A stretch of 14,313 nt of DNA from Myxococcales bacterium (lineage in GTDB: Bacteria > Myxococcota_C > UBA6777): NCBI GenBank assembly GCA_027005175.1, contig JALTMC010000553.1:1-14313 (forward strand), given 5' to 3'. The notes beneath the pieces were generated by a model. That model was not told the DNA's origin, did no database searches, and saw nothing but the letters and a program-made list of their open reading frames with translations. Of this stretch, positions 7,455 through 12,341 are shown one piece after another (position 1 is the first letter of the stretch; every line of letters starts with the position of its first letter). The position numbers and the translations under genes are program-made.

Positions 7455-8810
7455 CTACGATTTTTTGTGGTGTTGCATATAGGCAAAGACGGGGAGTCCC
7501 AGGCATGTGATAAGGAAGCCCCAAGCGACTTCGATGGGGGATTGTATACACAATGTAACAAAGACAGCTGTGCAAAACAGGATAAAAATCGCAGGTACCA
7601 AGGGGTAGCCCCAGGCGCGGTAAGGCCGTTTGGCATGGGGGCGTTTGTGACGTAATACAAAAACAACCGCTACTGTGATGCTGGAGAAGGCCAACATGAT
7701 GCCTGTGACGTATTTGACAAGTTGGTCAAAGCGTCCGGAAAATACGAGAATGATTGCAATGCCTGCCTGGAACCAAAGAGCCAGGGCTGGCGTTTGAAAG
7801 CGTGAGCTACGTTGCTCCAATGATTTCAACATGAGGCCATGTTGGGCCATGGCATAACTGATGCGAGCACCTGCCAGAATGGTGGCGTTGAGGCTGCCAA
7901 GGACTGCCAGGGCGATGACCAAGGTGAGGAAGTTTCCGGCGGATGCCCCAAACAGTCGATGCACTGCAACACCTGGAACAAAGCCAGCTTTGGGCATTGC
8001 GGCGGCAGGAATACCTTGTAGCAGGGTCCAACTCACCACAAGATAAACGACAATCGCGAGGGCTGTTCCCAGGATCAGCGATCGTGGAATATTGCGACCG
8101 GGATCTTTGATCTCACTGCCAATATAGGTGGTGGCGTTCCAACCTGCATAAGCAAAGAAGATCGGAACGATCGCTGCCATAAGCCCGAGCCAGGGAGACT
8201 GTTGGGAGGCTGTGACTGTGGGGAGTGTCTCACCCGTTGGTGTAATAAAAAGAGCAGCGAGCCCGGCAGCGAGCATGAAAGCCACGGGAAGAAGAGTCAC
8301 GGCTGTTTGTAACCAGCCCGACAAACGGACTCCAATGTGGTTGATGGCTGTAAGTCCCAGGATGACACTCAGGCTCAGTAGCTGTGCATAGTTCAAGTGA
8401 TAGACAAACCAGCTTGTTTTCCATGTGAGTAGAGGTTGTTGGACCCAGGAACCCAGTAGGGTAGGGCCTTGATAGTAACAGAGTCCTACAGCCATCGCGG
8501 CGATGGAGCCAGGGAATGTAATGACTACCGATGTCCAGCCAGAGAGAAAAGCTGTTCGTTCGCCAAAGGCTTCTCGAAGATAGAAATAATCTCCTCCCGC
8601 TTTTGGCATCATCGCTCCCAACTCACCAAGGCTGATGGCTCCAAAAAGAGCGAGCAAGCCTCCCAAGGCCCACGCTGTTAGAAACCACCCATTCGATGGT
8701 AGATACTTTGCCACCGTAGATTGAGTCAAAAAGATCATGACACCCACAATGCTACCGAGTACCACGGCAGTCGCTGTCACGGCTCCAAGTTTTGGGTTCG
8801 ACTCAGTCAT
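7455..8810 (-). CDS. APC superfamily amino acid permease
   Basis: This is a 451-residue inner-membrane transporter with about 12 hydrophobic segments, the usual size for the family. Typical APC motifs are GSIVG (19-23) in the first membrane segment, PKAGGDYFYLREAFG (69-83), FAYAGWNATTY (219-229) followed by KDPGRNIPR (235-243), and PYRAWGYP (396-403). It probably moves amino acids by proton symport or by exchange; the substrate cannot be read from the sequence. The ATG at 8808-8810 has no convincing Shine-Dalgarno sequence. Instead, a 25-codon ORF with the same first 13 residues ends in a TGA that overlaps this ATG (TGATG), so translation is probably by re-initiation. An upstream in-frame GTG at 8823-8825 is possible but also lacks a ribosome site. 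The gene follows the sensor kinase in the same direction, after a gap of over 400 bp filled with repeats. Confidence 0.9.
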   Translation of the reverse strand: MTESNPKLGAVTATAVVLGSIVGVMIFLTQSTVAKYLPSNGWFLTAWALGGLLALFGAISLGELGAMMPKAGGDYFYLREAFGERTAFLSGWTSVVITFPGSIAAMAVGLCYYQGPTLLGSWVQQPLLTWKTSWFVYHLNYAQLLSLSVILGLTAINHIGVRLSGWLQTAVTLLPVAFMLAAGLAALFITPTGETLPTVTASQQSPWLGLMAAIVPIFFAYAGWNATTYIGSEIKDPGRNIPRSLILGTALAIVVYLVVSWTLLQGIPAAAMPKAGFVPGVAVHRLFGASAGNFLTLVIALAVLGSLNATILAGARISYAMAQHGLMLKSLEQRSSRFQTPALALWFQAGIAIILVFSGRFDQLVKYVTGIMLAFSSITVAVVFVLRHKRPHAKRPYRAWGYPLVPAIFILFCTAVFVTLCIQSPIEVAWGFLITCLGLPVFAYMQHHKKS

Positions 8811-8890
8811 CAGGATAACCACCACCGGATACAGAGGGACCGGGATATGGCTGTCACAGCTCCAAGTTTTGGGTTCGATTCAGTCATCAG
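8773..8890. repeat. Direct repeat at the permease start, 77-bp offset
   Basis: Positions 8773-8813 and 8850-8890 are 41-bp copies with only two differences. The left copy spans the permease start codon and its first 12 codons. The right copy spans the leader ORF start. The 36 bp between the copies have no clear match on the far side of the right copy. Confidence 0.93.
8810..8887 (-). CDS. 25-codon leader ORF, duplicated permease N-terminus
   Basis: This small ORF starts MTESNPKLGAVTA, identical to the first 13 residues of the permease, then runs 12 unrelated codons to a TGA. That TGA shares two bases with the permease ATG. Its own ATG has AAGAGG (8897-8902) 9 bases upstream, inside the repeated upstream element. 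The likely origin is a duplication of the permease start with a 77-bp offset. Because 77 is not divisible by three, the original start now runs out of frame. It may serve as a leader peptide that couples translation to the permease, or be a neutral scar. Confidence 0.55.
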   Translation of the reverse strand: MTESNPKLGAVTAISRSLCIRWWLS

Positions 8891-8921
8891 AAAAAACCTC
8901 TTATGTTGTGGGCGTGGAAAC
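8885..8921 (-). repeat. Upstream element copy A (partial), before leader ORF
   Basis: This is a 37-bp copy of the element found before the kinase gene. On the minus strand it reads GTTTCCACGCCCACAACATA, then AAGAGG, a T-run, CTG and ATG. It supplies the ribosome site for the leader ORF. It is an exact match to copy B for 34 bp at a 71-bp offset. Confidence 0.9.
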
Positions 8922-8956
8922 ATTGCTCACCGTACAGCCAGTCAGTAAGACCACTA

Positions 8957-9009
8957 ATCAGAAAAAACCTCTTATGTTGTGGGCGTGGAAACCCCCTCCC
9001 GATGGCGGA
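8957..9009 (-). repeat. Upstream element copy B (partial)
   Basis: This copy continues about 17 bp further than copy A, through CCCTCCCGATGGCGGA on the plus strand. That extension is shared with copy C. Its end next to the T-run reads ATTAG rather than ATG on the minus strand, so no start codon follows its AAGAGG. Confidence 0.9.
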
Positions 9010-9047
9010 GACGTGTTTTTGCCCACCGTGAGCACTGTGAAGCGCCT

Positions 9048-9133
9048 GATGTTGTGGGCGTGGAAACTCCCTCCCGATGGCGGACCCGGCAGAATCGACA
9101 GGACGAAGTCCGGATGGGGTGGGGGGAGTTGAC
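9048..9133 (-). repeat. Upstream element copy C (lacks the Shine-Dalgarno end)
   Basis: This copy contains the full distal part of the element, from the GTGGGCGTGGAAAC block through GGCAGAATCGACAGGACGAAG to GTTGAC (plus strand). It lacks the AACCTCTT end that carries the ribosome site. It is 75 bp from copy B and aligns with copy D over about 78 bp. Confidence 0.87.
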
Positions 9134-9157
9134 GGCTATCTTTCACGTTTTGTGTTC

Positions 9158-9268
9158 TACTGCCTTTTAAGGTGGCTCGAAGTCCGCGAGGTTCTTAGGA
9201 GCAGAGACATGCTTACACCTGTATAGTTATGTACTGCCTTTTAAGGTGGCTCGAAGTCCGCGAGGTTC
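9158..9268. repeat. Direct repeat of the kinase 3' end, 74-bp offset
   Basis: The 37 bp at 9232-9268 encode the last residues of the histidine kinase before its stop. An identical 37-bp copy lies at 9158-9194, beyond the stop codon. The copies are separated by 37 bp that are not themselves duplicated. Confidence 0.95.
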
Positions 9269-10588
9269 GATCGCTTCAAAGTCGAGTGACAGCCCAAGCT
9301 TTTCGCAGATTTCGTGGGTAATGGCAAGTCCCAGACCTTGGCCTGTGGAGTCGCGTTGACGTGCTTCAGAGGAGCGATAGAGTCGGTCTTGGAGGCGGGG
9401 TATCTCAGAGGGGGGAACACCGGGACCGTCGTCCATGACTTGTAGGCTGAAACTCGACGCTGAGGTTTCGAGCAACAATACGACATGACCTTCTTGCTCT
9501 CCGTAACGAATGGCGTTGTGAACGAGGTTGCTCAGGGCGCGTTCGTAGAGGGTATCAGAGCCCTTGACCCAGACTTCTTGGTCGGGGCAGGCAAAGTCCA
9601 AAGATAGACCTTTCTCTCGGGCCAACAGGCCAAGCCGCCCCGCCACACGCTCCACAACATCGCGTAAATCAAGAGGACGAGTATCTTCCTCAACCAACCC
9701 TTCTCTCAGTCGCGTGGCCATACTCAAGTTATTGGTGAGTTGCTCCAAGTAGACCGTATCTGCGATGGCAATGGAGAGATCCTTATGAGGTTCGCCATGT
9801 TGGGTTTGCGTCATACGCTCCAAAACCAATTGCAAGGATGATATCGGAGTTCGCAGGTCGTGCGCCATATCTGCGATATGTTGCGACAATGCTAGGTTCT
9901 TGGCCGCCAGAACCTGTTTGTCTTCTCGGATCTTTTGATTCGCGAGTTCCAGGCCTTCTTCGATGATGCCGAGGTCGTCTTTTTGGAGGTGAGTGGTTTT
10001 AAAAAGAGAGTCCTTTTGACCCACATTTTGAGCGATACTCGCCAACGATTCAATGCGTTTGAGCATGGGTTTGACAAAACCATGGTATGCGAACGTTAAA
10101 CACAGCCCGATTCCAAGCAGGAAAATCGAAACAAGCTGAAATAAGTTCAGCAATCGCACTTGTGGACCCACGCGCCAATGTATGCGCAACAAGCTACAAG
10201 GACCCTTCTCAGAGACTTTGAGTAGGAGAGTGCCTCCCCCACGCAAGATAGGCATTCGAGTGCGGGTGCTTTTGGCTCCTTTTTTTATTTCTGCCACCAT
10301 TTGAGGAAGAAGGGTAGGGGCTTCTTTGTTCATCGAGCTCATCGTTTGGATATCGTAGGCATAGATCTGTGAGCCATTGGTGGTTGTCATGCCCCAATGA
10401 CTCGGCGCGCTGCGACATCCGAGGCCAGCTTTGGAGCGCATTCCTGCAGCCGTGAGTTCTGCCACAATGTGTGATGTTTGTCGAAGGACTCCATTCGCTA
10501 AGATCACGAACATAATGAAGACAGATATAGTGGTACACAACACTGCGATCCAGACCAACCTGCGGGCGTAAATAGGACGGCTACTCAT
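9227..10588 (-). CDS. Membrane sensor histidine kinase
   Basis: This is a 453-residue two-component sensor, autophosphorylating on His243. An N-terminal membrane segment (about 12-33), a periplasmic region (34-145) and a second membrane segment (148-168) are followed by a HAMP-like linker (170-225). Next come the H-box MAHDLRTPISSL (241-252), N-box NLVHNAIRYGE (354-364), G1 box DDGPG (386-390) and G2 box GQGLGLAI (416-423). The periplasmic part is short and its ligand is unknown; it contains two cysteines (58 and 131) that could pair. The ATG at 10586-10588 has AAGAGG 10 bases upstream, within element copy D. The gene lies 165 bp after the response regulator, its evident partner. Its last 37 bp are duplicated after the stop. 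Confidence 0.93.
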   Translation of the reverse strand: MSSRPIYARRLVWIAVLCTTISVFIMFVILANGVLRQTSHIVAELTAAGMRSKAGLGCRSAPSHWGMTTTNGSQIYAYDIQTMSSMNKEAPTLLPQMVAEIKKGAKSTRTRMPILRGGGTLLLKVSEKGPCSLLRIHWRVGPQVRLLNLFQLVSIFLLGIGLCLTFAYHGFVKPMLKRIESLASIAQNVGQKDSLFKTTHLQKDDLGIIEEGLELANQKIREDKQVLAAKNLALSQHIADMAHDLRTPISSLQLVLERMTQTQHGEPHKDLSIAIADTVYLEQLTNNLSMATRLREGLVEEDTRPLDLRDVVERVAGRLGLLAREKGLSLDFACPDQEVWVKGSDTLYERALSNLVHNAIRYGEQEGHVVLLLETSASSFSLQVMDDGPGVPPSEIPRLQDRLYRSSEARQRDSTGQGLGLAITHEICEKLGLSLDFEAIEPRGLRATLKGST

Positions 10589-10690
10589 CAGAAAAAAACC
10601 TCTTATATTATGGGCGTGGAAAGCCTCATCCCGATCGTGGGGCCGGCAGAATCTACAGGACGAAGGCCGGATAAGGTAGGGGTTGTTGAC
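10586..10690 (-). repeat. Upstream element copy D (full length), at the kinase start
   Basis: This is the most complete copy, about 105 bp, running on the minus strand from GTCAAC to the kinase ATG. It includes the AAGAGG ribosome site followed by a seven-T run. The distal part (10612-10690) aligns with copy C and the proximal part with copies A and B. On the plus strand CCGGC and GCCGG flank an 18-base stretch (about 10643-10670) and could form a short stem. That stem is only partly kept in copy C. Confidence 0.87.
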
Positions 10691-10788
10691 GAAGCATCCA
10701 GTTCCTCACAAGGGGGTCATACGTTATTTTCGCGGTTTCAGTGAGTGGCAAGTCTATGTTTCTGAAGCATCCGGTTTTTCACAAGGGG
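10691..10788. repeat. Direct repeat of the response regulator 3' end, 73-bp offset
   Basis: The 25 bp at 10764-10788 lie within the last codons of the response regulator gene. A copy with three differences is at 10691-10715, beyond the stop codon. The copy directly abuts the GTTGAC end of upstream element copy D. Confidence 0.82.
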
Positions 10789-11455
10789 TAAATCGATAGC
10801 CAATGCCCCAAACGGTTTCAATACAGCCTCCGGCGACCTCTCCTAGCTTGGTTCGAAGACGAGCAATATAACCATCGACAGTTCGAGGGCTTCGGGCTTC
10901 TCCAACAGTGAGGGCACTGTCGGCGATCTGGGAGCGAGAGACGGCTCGTCCTTTGCGTTCCAACAGATACGACAGGACATTAAATTCGCTGCGTGTTAAC
11001 TCAAGCTCATCTCGGTTGCGACGTACTGTGCGAGCGTCTAAATTCACGACAACATCAGCCCATTTGATCTCACGGGAAGGCTTTTCTTCCTGAATTCTCA
11101 ATCGGGTTCGGATGCGGATTAATAGCTCCTCCATCCAGAAGGGTTTGGGTAAGTAATCTACAGCACCCAGCTCAAAACATCGCAAACGATCGGCCAGCTC
11201 TGTTCGGGCTGTCAACACAATGATGGGGATATTGTAGCGGTTGTGCCACTCGTCCAAGAGCACCTCCCCTGATTTCCCCGGTAACATTAGATCCAGAATG
11301 ACCAAATCAAATGTGCCTTGTTGCATCCGGCGAGATGCACCCTCTCCATCATTACACAGCGCAACATCAAAGGAGGCATCTCGCAATCCTTGAACAATGC
11401 TCTGAGCTAGCGAAACATCATCTTCCACAACCAACACACGCAATGAAGACTCCAT
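10754..11455 (-). CDS. OmpR/PhoB-type response regulator
   Basis: This is a 233-residue DNA-binding response regulator, presumably phosphorylated by the adjacent kinase. The receiver domain (about 4-120) has the acidic pair Asp12-Asp13, phosphoacceptor Asp55 (LVILDLMLPG), Thr82 (VLTAR) and Lys104 (YLPKPF). The winged-helix domain (about 130-225) includes ELTRSEFNVLSYLL, RTVDGYIARLRTKL and the closing ETVWGIGYRF. I chose ATG 11453-11455 because AGGAG lies 7 bases upstream; a TTG two codons earlier would leave the ribosome site too close. The gene is first of the kinase pair. Its 3' end is duplicated after the stop at a 73-bp offset. The target promoters are unknown; the kinase and permease genes are possible targets because they share an upstream element. 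Confidence 0.94.
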   Translation of the reverse strand: MESSLRVLVVEDDVSLAQSIVQGLRDASFDVALCNDGEGASRRMQQGTFDLVILDLMLPGKSGEVLLDEWHNRYNIPIIVLTARTELADRLRCFELGAVDYLPKPFWMEELLIRIRTRLRIQEEKPSREIKWADVVVNLDARTVRRNRDELELTRSEFNVLSYLLERKGRAVSRSQIADSALTVGEARSPRTVDGYIARLRTKLGEVAGGCIETVWGIGYRFTPCEKPDASET

Positions 11456-11472
11456 GATCAAACTCCTGAAAA

Positions 11473-11500
11473 ATCATACGACAAGTTTGCCTGTCACCAA
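11473..11500 (-). promoter_or_regulatory. Weak sigma-70-like promoter candidate for the response regulator
   Basis: On the minus strand TTGGTG (11495-11500) and TATGAT (11473-11478) are separated by 16 bp, just upstream of the response regulator ribosome site. The -35 half matches only three of six consensus bases. The transcript would begin almost at the Shine-Dalgarno sequence. A second TATGAT at 11504-11509 lacks a well-placed -35. Confidence 0.22.
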
Positions 11501-11577
11501 CACATCATACAAGGAAAAGATGAAGAAAGTGTGCAAAGCTGAGTCAAGAGGAGAAGGCAGCTTCCTGGTCGGGAGGA

Positions 11578-11697
11578 GGAATAAGCCAGGAATAGGCTGG
11601 GAATAGGCTGGGAATAGGCTGGGAATAGGCTGGGAATAGGCTGGGAATAGGCTGGGAATAGGCTGGGAATAGGCTGGGAATAGGCTGGGAATAGGCT
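11578..11697. repeat. 11-bp tandem repeat, about 11 units
   Basis: The unit GGGAATAGGCT is repeated without change nine times (11599-11697). One 10-bp copy (11589-11598) and one degenerate copy (11578-11588) precede these. The last unit runs into the TAG stop of the YbjN-like gene (11696-11698), so on the minus strand the array begins exactly at that stop. An 11-bp period is close to one helical turn. Confidence 0.96.
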
Positions 11698-12148
11698 AGC
11701 GGCCGACTTTGGTGAGGGCAGCTTCGATATCGAGCCCACCGTGGATCAGTCCGTAGATACCGGGGAGGTATTGTTCGAGTTGGAGGATGTTGTCGTGGAT
11801 GGTGTTGCGGATAAGCTCGTAGGTGAGTTCGGTATCTTCTACGTCAACGCTTGTTTTGAAGCGGATCTCACCGTCGCTGTAGTCCATCTCTAGGTTTCCA
11901 ATGATCAGGCCATAGTTGACGCGGTGAAGGAATGTTCCTACAAGATCGATAAGCTCGACGGGTGCTACAACGGGTACGATGCTGTAGAAGACGAACTGAT
12001 TTTGTGGTTCAGCGGCAAAGGCGATACAACTCAAGTGCCCGTGCTTTCCTGGATAATCCGTCTCCAAGGAGTTCTCAACACTGCCAGGAGTTACATGCCA
12101 TTCATCTTGTTCAAAAAATTGCACAACTGCATCAAAGATACGACCCAT
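11696..12148 (-). CDS. YbjN-like putative sensory transduction regulator
   Basis: This is a 150-residue soluble protein with no signal peptide or membrane segment. Its pattern fits the YbjN domain family: an N-terminal FFEQDEWHV (11-19), alternating strands through LSCIAFAAEPQNQFVFYS (39-56), then YGLIIGNLEMDYSDGEIRFK (79-98) and a C-terminal helical region ending GLIHGGLDIEAAL (133-145). Family members are linked to stress and motility phenotypes and resemble type III secretion chaperones in fold; the molecular role here is unknown. The ATG at 12146-12148 has GGAG 7 bases upstream. It lies between the hydrolase and the two-component genes in the same direction. Its stop codon is formed at the edge of the 11-bp repeat array. 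Confidence 0.82.
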   Translation of the reverse strand: MGRIFDAVVQFFEQDEWHVTPGSVENSLETDYPGKHGHLSCIAFAAEPQNQFVFYSIVPVVAPVELIDLVGTFLHRVNYGLIIGNLEMDYSDGEIRFKTSVDVEDTELTYELIRNTIHDNILQLEQYLPGIYGLIHGGLDIEAALTKVGR

Positions 12149-12201
12149 TGTCTCTCTCCATTTTTAGAGACCAAACTATACCTTGAACGTTGGAGTGAGT
12201 C

Positions 12202-12341
12202 AAAAGTCTCTTTATTCAACAGAAGGGATGCCTTTGTCATCGGTGATAAGGGAGTCAAGGAAGTGGGTAAAAAGTCACTTTTTATTCAACAGAGGGGATG
12301 CCTTTGTCGTCGGTGATAAGGGAGCCAAGGAAGTGGGTAAA
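12202..12341. repeat. Tandem duplication of the hydrolase 3' end, about 70 bp
   Basis: Positions 12211-12271 and 12281-12341 are 61-bp copies with three differences. Similarity continues on the left through AAAAGTC with a 2-bp indel, so this is close to a full tandem duplication. The right copy encodes the last 20 codons and stop of the hydrolase. The left copy repeats them after the stop, out of frame. Two of the three differences would be silent in the coding frame. Confidence 0.95.

Larger units (their letters stand above)
8888..9226 (-). other. Repeat-filled intergenic region between kinase and permease leader
   Basis: About 340 bp with no credible gene apart from the leader ORF at its left edge. 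From right to left it holds a 37-bp spacer after the kinase stop (9195-9226, extending into the stop), the copied kinase 3' end (9158-9194), 24 bp of unassigned sequence, element copies C and B, a 35-bp spacer and copy A. I see no clear sigma-70 promoter or terminator hairpin. Confidence 0.75.

Noticed and set aside
8885-9067. Small CRISPR array: three copies of a sequence ending GTGGAAAC at 71- and 75-bp spacing
   Set aside because: Copies B and C share the same sequence past the GAAAC end, so the supposed spacers are not unique. The third copy lacks the first part of the unit, a fourth copy lies 1.5 kb away at a gene start, and no cas genes are present.
8737-9132. 131-codon plus-strand ORF across the permease start and the repeats
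   Set aside because: It runs antisense to the permease N-terminus and through the non-coding repeats, and resembles no known protein.
8958-9146. 62-codon minus-strand ORF with a repeated PPSGG-FHAHNIR peptide
   Set aside because: It is the translation of element copies B and C and has no good ribosome site. The repetition is explained by DNA duplication at a 75-bp offset.
11494-11739. 81-codon minus-strand ORF with SLFPAYSQPIP repeats
   Set aside because: The peptide repeat is simply the 11-bp array read in three phases. The ORF overlaps the end of the YbjN-like gene in another frame and has no family resemblance.
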